DNA of 64,000 nucleotides, from the NCBI RefSeq assembly GCF_963855985.1, contig NC_087104.1, positions 9,734,001 through 9,798,000 on the forward strand. The letters run 5' to 3'. The stretch is from Ostrinia nubilalis. Lineage: Eukaryota; Arthropoda; Insecta; Lepidoptera; Crambidae. Position 1 is the stretch's first letter. Every line of letters begins with the position of its first letter. The notes below the pieces were generated by a model, which did not search any database, was not told where the DNA came from, and saw nothing but the letters and a program-made list of their open reading frames with translations. The translations under genes were made by a program, and so were the position numbers. Positions 21,001-33,000 of this stretch are shown here, one piece after another.

Positions 21001-24000
21001 CACAATGAACGGTCCTGCGCTGCCCGCATCCAGGCTCTTCCCGCGACCTTTACCAGATCGTCGGTCCACCTAGTAGGCCTGCCCACGCTACGTTTTTGCG
21101 GTGAAATCTTTTTATTTTTATGAATTGTAAAGTTAGCATTTGTATACGAACCTATGAGCATTTGTGCCTGCAGTAAACGCCAATTTTCAGGTTCATTCAG
21201 CCAATCAGCGGTGTCGGGTAGGAACAACCAGCGGTCGCCGGTTTGGTTCAACGTTCTAAGATATCTGCAAGAATAAAAATAATAAAATAGACCTCACAAA
21301 GACAAGGAATCCAAGATATTATTAGCAAAATGTGTTCTTGAAAAGACATGGTTATACATTGTTATTTGCTTATAAAATGAGGGCTCTCGTATTTGCGCTC
21401 ATTAGTTGGCGCCTCTAACAAGTGACATGACCTTGTTCGCCAATGGCGCCAACTGTAGAGAGAAAATACTTACGCTCGTATTCACAAACGATGCTTGCTT
21501 AAGAGAAGCAGCAAATCGAACGCACAGCTTTGGACAGAGCTCTGTGATTGGTTCGTATGTTACCCTGTGCGTCCACCCGCACTGTGAGACCTCGTAGTAT
21601 TTTTTGTGAATTGGGGCGTAAGTCCTTATTGAAGAAGGTCTAAGTTTTTTAGTAGCCTCACCTATGCAGCGCAAGCAGCATAATCCACTTAGGCAGCATA
21701 TGGACAGTGCCGATCATCTTCTTCAGCAACTCAGGCTTATCCCGCACTGCGGAAGCGCCCGTCCACACTTGTCCAACATACATCAACAGGCCCGTGATAG
21801 ATCTGACCAGCATAAACAGCATTAGCGTATTCCAAAGATAGTACCACGTCATATGCTCCTCTTCAATAAAACTGGTTCCAAGGAACGACCAAGCGACGAA
21901 CATGGATCCGCCGATCAGAAGGTAGTCTATGACATTGAGTTCTTTCAGTACTGACGCATCGGTAGTGTATTCTATAGTGGATTTGGCGATGACGTATACT
22001 AGTGCGAAGACCAGGCCTATGAGGACGAAGGCGACGGTCCACCAGGGCTCGAAGGAACATATCCGGCTCTTGGTCTCTGAGATGAAGCAAGACGCGGTGA
22101 GCATGAATAGGCTCATTGCTGCCAGGACCAAGAATGCGAGGGCCACGCCGATTTTGGAAGGCTTGTAGCAGTAGATACCGCTGATCTTGGGCTCAGCTGG
22201 CTGCAGAGAGTAGAGGGACACGCCGAGAAGAGTCGCCGAGATCTGTGTAGAAAGAAATGTAATAAGGTTTCTAAGTTCTCTAATTTAAGAAGAGTACAGG
22301 CAATAGTAGGCATCAATGTAACAACTGTATGGTAATAAAGAATGTCGACAGCAAATCAGACACACATTTTTGATTTAAAGTTTGTGATACCAACAGGTAT
22401 TTGTAACAGCTGCTATTTGTAATTAACGATAATGTATAAGCTGATATGCTATAAATTATCACTGCTACGGGATTTTTATAGAAAATGCCACATAAAAGTT
22501 TAAAATATTATAAAGCTGATATGCTGTTGACTAAGATGTAATAAAATCCTGATAGGAAAGGATGTTGATCTTTCAAAAATGGTTTATATGTTTCTGTTTC
22601 AATATTTAACCTTACACATTAAACTTGGATTAATTACTTACCACATACAGAAGTAAGCAGGCTACACCTAGTGCGAACAAGTCGAACTCCACGGTGGTCT
22701 CAGTGAGGTGCTTGGCCATCTCTGCCAAGGACTCGTCGTAGAACTCCTTGGCGATCTTGGCAGCGCTTTGCTGGCCGGTGGCCAAGAATTGAGCGAACTG
22801 TTTCTCGGCGCGCTGGAATTGCCTGTAGAATTCTACGAAGAAAAAAATTAAAAAGTTAAAACGTTGATACCCCGATGATGCTTAACTTTACTGCGAACTC
22901 TGTTGTTTTTTATTTTTTTGTTAGCTATGTACTAGTGGAATTTTACAGCTTAAAACTAACTGTTTTAGGGCCATAGTTAGATATTTTTTTAAGCTGTGGT
23001 TTACTTAAGGATATAAATTCAGTTTGAGTGCCCTTTAAATGACCTGCTGTTAGAATAACAATCACATCATTATGTGGGCAGTGGGCAAGCTACATTAATG
23101 AGGGCTATCGTTTTAGCGCTCACCAGTTAGCGCCACTGTAGAGTAAGGTCCTGTCACTTGCTAGTAGCGAAGACAGTGGCACCAACTGGTGAGCGCTAAA
23201 GTGGTAGGAGGACTATCGCATTTGCACTCATCAAGATGGCGCCACTGTAGAGTAAGGTCCTGTCAATCGCCAGGGGTGCCAACTGTTAAGTATAAAAACG
23301 ATAGCACTCATTATTGTAGCTTAGCTCTATCGCAACGGCACAGTACCGATCACTGACGTATGTAAGTAAACGAAAGGGTGCTCTTCTCTAAGAGAAGCTA
23401 AATTACACCCTATTATCGACGAAATTGAGTAGACTTTTCTTAAATACCTTCACGAAGAAAACTTTATGTAGTACATATTATTATTTTGTGGTACTGTGGT
23501 ATTACCTGTATCCTTAGGCAAGTCAGGTTGCTTAGCGTTATGAGCGGCCACCGTATGAAGTAGGTACAAATGTTGACGGGTGTCCCGCGGTAAAAGTGCT
23601 GGCAAAACTCGGCCTGCGCTGTCGCCCGGCACCGGCGCGTTGAGAAGCCAAGCGATGGTGGGCGCCAGGTCCACTTGAGCTACTGTGGGACCTGGGCCCA
23701 GCCTGAGAAAGAAAATTTCCACTTGAGCTACGGTAGGGCCTGGGCCAAGTCTGTAGGAGCAATAAGGTGGTTGTGTGAGCTACTGAGCTACTAGATACTT
23801 TAAATAATGTAATAAGAAGCGATTCTCCAAAGATAGGACCGTCTTTTCTATAGACCGCAACAGATAACTTCACGGGAGGTGGCGCTCTACGCGGAATATG
23901 TCAGGAATGGGACACAAGCCAATACGAGTAAGGAAGAACATGTTAGCAACAAAGGTGCGATACTATTCGCACGGAGCTCGCAGCTCTACATGAAATACGT

Positions 24001-27000
24001 CATCAATATGGAACCTGCCTATAACGAGAGAGATGGAGAGAAAAAGACAAAGAAAGTTGCGTCGCGATCTCTAAAGGTATGAGCGGCCACCGTGTGCAGT
24101 AGGTACAAATGTTGACGGGTGTCCCGCGGTAAAAGTGCTGGTAATACGCGGCCTGCGCTTTCACCCGGCACGGGAGCGTTGAGAAGCCAAGCGATGGTGG
24201 GCGCCAAGTCCACTTGAGCCACCGTGGGTCCTGGGCCCAGCCTAAGAAAGAAAATGAAGATAATAAGAGCGAGTCTCAAAAAATATAACCGTTTTTTATG
24301 GGCTATAGACAGCAAGAAATGAACCTTATTCAATCACAGGCACTCTACTTGAAAATCCTGGAATACCTACAGCAATGAAGACCGGCCAGTGCAAGAATGA
24401 GGGAGGGAGAAAATTAAGAAAAAAATAAACGATCCTATTCGGAATCAGCACGGACCTTACAGGTGCTATGCTTGAAGTATGTCAGCAATATGGAACCTGC
24501 CAATATCGAGAGATGGAGAGAGAAAAAGACAAAGAAAGATGCGACATTATTCGAAATCATCGCGATCTCTAAAGGTATGTATTGCCATCGTGTGCAGTAG
24601 GTACAAATGTTGACGGGTGTCCCGCGGTAAAAGTGCTGGCAAAACTCGGCCTGCGCTGTCGCCCGGTACCGGAGCGTTGAGAAGCCAAGCGATGGTGGGC
24701 GCCAGGTCCACTTGAGCTACGGTAGGGCCTGGACCAAGTCTGTAGGAGGAATAAGGTGGTTGTGTGAGCTACTAGATACTTTAAATAAAGTAATAAGAAG
24801 CGATTCTCCAAAGATAGGACAGTCTTTTCTATAGACCGCAACAGATGACTTCACGGGAGGTGGCGCTCTACGCAGAATATGTCAGGAATGGGACACGAGC
24901 CAGTACGAGAAAGGGAGAACATGTTAGCAACAAAGGTGCGATATTATTCGTCATCAACATGGATCCTGCCTGTAACGAGAAAGATGGAGAGAGAAAAAGA
25001 CAAAGAAAGATGCGACATTATTCGAAATCATCGCGATCTCTAAATGTATGAGCGGCCACCGTATGAAGTAGGTACAATTGTTGACGGGTGTCCCGCGGTA
25101 AAAGTGCTGGCAATACGCGGCCTGCGCTGTCGCCCGGCACCGGAGCGTTGAGAAGCCAAGCGATGGTGGGCGCCAGGTCCACTTGAGCTACGGTAGGTCC
25201 TGGGCCCAGCCTAAGAAAGAAAATGAAAAAAAATAAGAGCGAGCCTCAAAAAATATAACCGTTTTTATGGGCCATAGACAGCAAGAGATGAACCTTATTC
25301 AATCACAGGCACTCTACTTGAAAATCCTGGAATACCTACAGCAATGAAGACCGGCCAGTGCAAGAATGAGGGAGGGAGAAAATTAGGAAAAAAAGAAGCG
25401 ATCCTATTCGGAATCAGCACGGACCTTACAGGTGCTATGCTTGAAGTATGTCAGCAATATGGAACCTGCCAATAACGAGAGATGGAGAGAGAAAAAGACA
25501 AAGAAAGATGCGACATTATTCGAAATCATCGCGATCTCTAAATGTATGAGCGGCCACCGTATGAAGTAGGTACAAATGTTGACGGGTGTCCCGCGGTAAA
25601 AGTGCCGGTAATACGCGGCCTGCGCTGTCGCCCGGCACCGGCGCGTTGAGAAGCCAAGCGATGGTGGGCGCCAGGTCCACTTGAGCTACTGTGGGGCCTG
25701 GGCCCAGCCTAAGAAAGAAAATGAAGAAAATAAGAGCGAGTCTCAAAATAATATAACCGTTTTTATGGGCTATAGACAGCAAGAGATGAACCTTATTCGA
25801 TCACAGGCACTCTACTTGAAAATCCTGGAATACCTACAGCAATGAAGACCGGCTAGTAGTGCAAGTATGAGGGAGGGAGAAAATTAAGAAAAAAAAGAAG
25901 CGATCCTATTCGGAATCAGCACGGACCTTACAGGTGCTATGCTTGAAGTATGTCAGTAATATGGAACCTGCCAATAACGAGAGATGGAGAGAGAAAAAGA
26001 CAAAGAAAGATGCGACATTATTCGAAATCATCGCGATCTCTAAATGTATGAGCGGCCACCGTATGAAGTAGGTACAAATGTTGACGGGTGTCCCGCGGTA
26101 AAAGTGCTGGCAAAACTCGGCCTGCGCTGTCACCCGGCACCGGAGCGTTGAGAAGCCAAGCGATGGTGGGCGCCAGGTCCACTTGAGCTACTGTGGGACC
26201 TGGGCCCAGCCTGAGAAAGAAAATTTCCACTTGAGCTACGGTAGGGCCCGGACCAAGTCTGTAGGAGGAATAAGGTGGTTGTGTGAGCTACTGAGCTACT
26301 AGATACTTTAAATAATGTAATAAGAAGCGATTCTCCAAAGATAGGACCGTCTTTTCTATAGACCGCAACAGATAACTTCACGGGAGGTGGCGCTCTACGC
26401 GGAATATGTCAGGAATGGGACACAAGCCAATACGAGTAAGGAAGAACATGTTAGCAACAAAGGTGCGATACTATTCGGAATCAGCACGGAGCTCGCAGCT
26501 CTACATGAAATACGTCATCAATATGGAACCTGCTTATAACGAGAGAGATGGAGAGAAAAAGACAATGAAAGATGCGACATTATTCGAAATCATCGCGATC
26601 TCAAAAGTTATGAGCTGCCACCGTGTGCAGTAGGTACAGGTGTTGACGGGTGTCCCGCGGCAAAAGCGCTGGCAAAACTCGGCCTGCGCTGTCGCCCGGC
26701 ACCGGCGCGTTGAGAAGCCAAGCGATGGTGGGCGCCAGGTCCACTTGAGCTACGGTAGGGCCCGGACCAAGTCTGTAGGAGGAATAAGGTGGTTGTGTGA
26801 GCTACTAGATACTTTAAATAATGTAATAAGAAGCGATTCTCCAAAGATAGGACAGTCTTTTCTATAGACCGCAACAGATGACTTCACGGGAGGTGGCGCT
26901 CTACGCGGAATATGTCAGGAATGGGACACAAGCCAATACGAGTAAGGAAGAACATGTTAGCAACAAAGGTGCGATATTATTCGTCATCAACATGGATCCT

Positions 27001-30000
27001 GCCTGTAACGAGAGAGATGGAGAGAGAAAAAGACAAAGAAAGATGCGACATTATTCGAAATCATCGCGATCTCTAAATGTATGAGCGGCCACCGTGTGCA
27101 GAAGGTACAGGTGTTGACGGGTGTCCCGCGGTAAAAGTGCTGGCAATACGCGGCCTGCGCTGTCACCCGGCACCGGCGCGTTAAGAAGCCAAGCAATGGT
27201 GGGCGCCAGGTCCACTTGAGCCACCGTGGGTCCTGGGCCCAGCCTAAGAAAGAAAATGAAGATAATAAGAGCGAGTCTCAAAAAATATAACCGTTTTTTA
27301 TGGGCCATAGACAGCAAGAGATGAACCTTATTCAATCACAGGCACTCTACTTGAAAATCCTGGAATACCTAAAGCAATGAAGACCGGCCAGTGCAAGAAT
27401 GAGGGAGAGAGAAAATTAAGAAAAAAAGAAGCGATCCTATTCAGAATCAGCACGGAGCTTACAGGTGTTATGCTTGAAGTATGTCAGCAATATGGAACCG
27501 ACCTGTAACGAGAGAGATGGAGGGAGAAAAAGACAAGGAAAGATGCGTTGAGAAGCCAAGCGATGGTGGGTGCCAGGTCTACCTGATCCACCGTGGGTCC
27601 TGGACCCAGCCTGAGAAAAAAGGAGTGGCTATATTTACTACTGAATCCTGCAAAGTCAAAACCATCTTTCAAAGAAAAAAAGATAGATCCCACCACTGCT
27701 TTTGACACAGGTGCCCTACGTGGAATACGTCAGCAATGGGAGACTGGCCAGTAACGAGAGAGAGGCACAGAGAAGAGACAATGATAGGGTAGGTAGGTAC
27801 AGATGTTGCCTCGTATCTCGCCAGGTCCACTTGTGCCACCGTGGGACTTGGACCTAACCTGGATTAGAGAGTGAAGATAAATAAGAAGCGATTCTTCAAA
27901 GAAAATACCGTTTTTCTATGGGCCAGTATAAGCCGCAACAGATGGATATCAAAGCTAATATTCGGAATCAGCGCAATCTTTTAGGGTCTGTTAAGAATAA
28001 ATTAAAAATACATAGTCGTACATACATCTGCTGCTTGCTACCGATGGTGGAAGTCAGAAGACCTACAAAATTACTACCGCCAATCGATTTCCGACTTTAT
28101 GCCTTTACAATAAATCTATAGGAACTCACGCGTGCGGGCACTGGAAGTCGGCGCTCTTGGCTACAACCAGCGGCACTAGTACTTCAGCGGGCGAGGCGCC
28201 GCCGTGGCCGCCTGCATCTCGCATACCATGGTCTATTCTCAACCTAATGCTCATACTAATAAGGTCTACTCACGCGTGCGGGCACTGGAAGTTGGCACTC
28301 TTGGCTACTACCAGCGACATTGCGACACCAGTATCTAGCGCGTGCGTGGTCTATTCTCGACCTAATGCCTATACTAATAAGGTCTATTCACGCGTGCGGG
28401 CACTGGAAGTCTGCGCTCTTGGCCACTACCAGCGACAGTGCGACACCAGTACCTAGCGCATGCGTGGTCTATTCTCACCCTAACGCCTATATTAATAAAG
28501 TCCAACATCACTTACGCGTGCGGCCAATGGAAGTCTGCGCTCTTCACTACCACCAATCGCACCAGAACTTCAGCGGGCGAGGTCCCGCATGCGTGGTCTA
28601 TTCTCAACCTAGTGCCCATACTGATAAGGTCTACTCACGCGTGCGGGCACTGGAAGTCGGCGCTCTTGGCTACCACTAATGGCACCAGTACTTCAGCGGG
28701 CGAGGCGCCGCCGTGGCCGTCCACTCTATTCTCGACCTAATGCCTATACAAATAAGGTCTACTCACGCGTGCGGGCACTGGAAGTCGGCGCTCTTGGCTA
28801 CAACCAGCGGCACTAGTACTTCAGCGGGCGAGGCGCCGCCGTGGCCGTCCAGTCTATTCTCGACCTAATGTCTATTCTAATAAGATTCAACATCACTCAC
28901 GGTTGCGGGCACTTGATTTATTCTCGACCTAATGCCTATACAAATAAGGTCTACTCACGCGTGCGGGCACTGGAAGTCGGCGCTCTTGGCTACAACCAGC
29001 GGCACTAGTACTTCAGCGGGCGAGGCGCCGCCGTGGCCGTCCAGTCTATTCTCGACCTAATGTCTATTCTAATAAGATTCAACATCACTCACGGTTGCGG
29101 GCACTTGATTTATTCTCGACCTAATGCCTATACAAATAAGGTCTACTCACGCGTGCGGGCACTGGAAGTCGGCGCTCTTGGCTACAACCAGCGGCACTAG
29201 AACTTCAGCGGGCGAGGCGCCGCCGTGGCCGCCTGCATCTCGCATACCATGGTCACCGCATATGAACAAGACTCCGTGGCGATCCTGGAAGAACGTAATA
29301 AAGTTGGGTACTTGACACCGCCAATCAATAACATGGTAGTTGAAACCAATAATTCTAAGACTAGAAGAATCCAGCTTCTTAAAAAACACACTTACCTGAG
29401 CCCTGAAAAATTTAATAAATTGAATACATTTTTCAATTTACGGTCATAGTACACAAAACTAACAACAGCTGCCTGCCTACCCTACCCTTTGCAAAGGACA
29501 ATATTACAAAGTCTTATTAGTTTTAGTTTTCAATCAAATAAAATTGATTTTAAATTAGTTAATTGAGCTCATAAATCAATAATATTACATTGCCATACAA
29601 AAATTTTCAGAGAATCGCGTGTTGCCAACTCATAAAAAGCACATCGCGCCTATCCAAAGCTATTGTTACTTATCTCAAGTAAGTGCGCTGTAATTCTTAT
29701 GAGAAATAAAGATCTTAAACCATAATTGATTGGTGGTTTATTTTAATCTATTTCTTTTATTTTAATTCTATTATTTATTTTTTATTCTATTTATTTTAAT
29801 CATCTAATGTCGAGATTTATTATCAAAATGTGAGGGGACTTCGTACCAAATTAGACGACTTTTTCGAGGGGGTGTTACTATCGGAAGCAGATTTGTTTGC
29901 CATCACGGAAACTGGATGCAATGACTCAATTAAAGATGCCGAACTAGTACCCCCCGGATACACTATAATACGATGTGATCGCGCGGACGGTCGGAAGCAA

Positions 30001-33000
30001 GGAGGCGCGTGTTTAGTGGCCACACCGCGTTTTGAACTTAGACGGGCGGCGATACCCGGTGACGTCATCTTGGACGATCAGGTGTTCGAACTAGTCAGTG
30101 CAACTGTTTATTTAAGACAAAGATTTATGTTTTTATGTTGTGTAATTTATATTCCGCCAAATAGTACTGAAGCTGATTATATGAGAATGTTTGGGATCAT
30201 AGAACAGTATTGTAATAATTATAGTGCAGTATTAGTTTTAGGTGATTTTAATTTGTATTCAGGTTCTGTGGCTGTGAATAATTATTTTGAATATTTTTTG
30301 ACGTATTGTGGATTCACTCAGAGCAACCAAGTCAGAGCAAAAAATCATATGGGCCGTTGTTTGGATTTAGTTTTGAGTAAGTGGGACGACGAGAACGTGT
30401 GCGTGAGCGCGGCTACGCCGCTCGTGCGCCTCGACCAGTGGCACCCGGCGCTCTGCGTAGGGATATTCCGATACTAATAAATACGAGTAGGTACTCGATA
30501 CTTTTGATTCGATACCAAGTATTTATTGTATCGAATCAATTTTGCGATACATAATCGGTATCGAAACAAAAATACTTGGTATCGAATCGAATCAGCAAAA
30601 CAACCGAAAACAATAAAAAAAACCGAGAACGCATCATACAGAACTGAAAGAGTAAAAACAGTCAGCTAATCAGCTTTAATCGGTTACCGAGTTACTAGAG
30701 CCCGAGCCGAAAGCGAGAGAAGGAGACACCCGCACCCGCCCGCAAATCATCTCGCCATTCCGCCATTGTGAAAGTGTTAAGTCACTATTTACAAGTAATT
30801 TTATTAATTGTAATCATCAAATTCATCGGTTTATTCCAATGTTATCATGGCATAAACCGATAAATAAATAGTTGTTTTCTTCTCAATTTTGTTTAAATTA
30901 TTGTCCTTCAACGTTCATTGATAGCACCCTCAAAATAATAAAACAAAATAAAAGTTCCAAAAAGTATCGATATCAGTAAGTATCGATACTTTAGGAGTAC
31001 TTATTTAAGTAGTATCGAAAAAAGATTTGAGTATTATCGAAATGAGTAGGTATCGATACTTAGGTGGTATCGGAACATCCCTAGCTCTGCGTGCGCGCGC
31101 AGCTTGCGCGGCGGCCCGCGCCGGGCTCGGCCGCCGACCGGCCCCCGCGCAGCGGCCCCGGCGCCGACAAGCAGTGCACTCCGGCGCGTTGGAACTTTCA
31201 TAAGGCCGATTTTCCGGTGTTATATTCGGCTATTGCAGGTATAGATTGGACTCCCATGATTAATTTAGATTTAGAGGCGAGCTTAGATTATTTCTACGGT
31301 ACAATCAACTCAATAGTTAGGAATTGTGTCCCGCAGAAAAAACAAAACAAGGATTCGTCAAAGTTTACATATCCGGCCTGGTACACTGGTGACATTATTC
31401 ACAATATTAAGGTAAAGGCAGCGCTTCACAAAAAGTACAAGTCGAGTAGGTTGGATGAGGACTACCGGGCTTTTTCGGGGTGTAGGGCTAATGTTAAAAA
31501 CATGTTAAAACTGGCTCGTAAACAATATAATCACCGGGTCCAAAATCGCGTATTGAAGGAACCTAAAGCCTTTTGGAATTACATAAAAGACACAAGAGTT
31601 AGTAGAAGTCCGCGGTGTATCGTGAAGGATGGGTCAGTCTTAAGTGCAGAAAATTGCGCCAGGGAATTCGCTAGGTATTTTCAGTCGGTATATAGCACAG
31701 AAAAGCCACAGCTGGATGTGAGTGCGTGCTTGGTGCAGGCGGGCGGCGGCAACGCGGCCGCACGTGTGCACCTCGACCGTCTCGAGTTCGAAGAGGTGGT
31801 GGACGCGCTGCGCCGACTCAAACCGAAGACTTCCTCGGGGCCGGACGGCATTCCCCCCTTCGTGTTCCGGGACTGTCGAGCAGTGTTGGCCGCGCCCCTA
31901 CTACATATATTTAACTTATGTTTAGGATCCGCGGTGTTCCCAGAACGATGGAAGGTGACACGAGTGGTCCCGGTTCCGAAGGGGCGAGTGTCGAGTAGTG
32001 TGGAGGGGTACAGGCCCGTGGCTGTGCTATCCACGCCGGCGAAGGTGTTGGAGTCGGCCATACATAAGAGCGTATACGCGCAGGTGAGCTCGCAGCTGAC
32101 GGACGCACAGCATGGTTTCCGAGCGGCGCGCAGCACCACTTCCAACCTTCTCGCTTATATGGCGGACATAGTGCCAGCAGTTGATAGTGGGGTGCAGGTA
32201 GATGCCGCTTATTTTGACTTCAAAAAAGCTTTCGACCTAGTCGACAATGACATACTCCTTAAAAAATTAGCGGGTGTCGGCTTCACCCCGCACCTTTTGC
32301 GACTGTTTGCCAGTTACATGGGAGGTAGACAGCAGTACGTGGAATACGCCGGGTATGTCTCGGAGCCGTATTTCACAAGATCGGGGGTGAGCCAGGGCAG
32401 CAATCTTGGACCTTTGGAGTTTTTGATCATGATTAACGATTTGCCAAGCGTCGTAACGGAGGCCAAATGCTTATTGTTTGCGGACGACCTCAAGTTGTAT
32501 CTGCCCGTCGAAAGACCAGGGGACTGCGAAAGGTTGCAGGGGGACATCGACAGGGTGGTGGCTTGGAGTGAGGGCAATCGACTACAGTTCAACACATCCA
32601 AATGTGCAGTTATAACATTATCACGGGCGCGTAATCTTGTAGTACATAACTATGAGGTTGGAGGTGTAACTATGCAAAGGGTCGTAGAGGTTAGAGATCT
32701 AGGCGTGCAGCTGACTTCCAATCTTTCGTTTAGTGAACATATAAACAGTATATGCAAGAAAGCATATCGCAGCATGGGCTTTATACTGCGCAGAGCGCAT
32801 GGGTTCTCGAACATCACCGCGATTTGTGCTTTATATAACGCCTTAGTCAGAAGTCAGCTGGAGTGTAATGCGGTTATCTGGGCACCTCACGAAACGAAAT
32901 ATAAGCTCATGTTGGAACGGGTTCAGAACAAGTTCATTAGGTATCTGTACTTGAAGCTGTATGGGGTCTATCCATTTTATCCGCTGAAATACCCTAATTT

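Noticed and set aside
23538..27705. Separate small proteins in the PIGG exon-6 array
   Set aside because: Each is a partial exon-6 copy with an acceptor at its start, not an independent gene.
28157..28740. Plus-strand frames repeating THACGHWKSALLATT
   Set aside because: They are the antisense of the PIGG exon-5 array; no start context or splice structure supports a gene.
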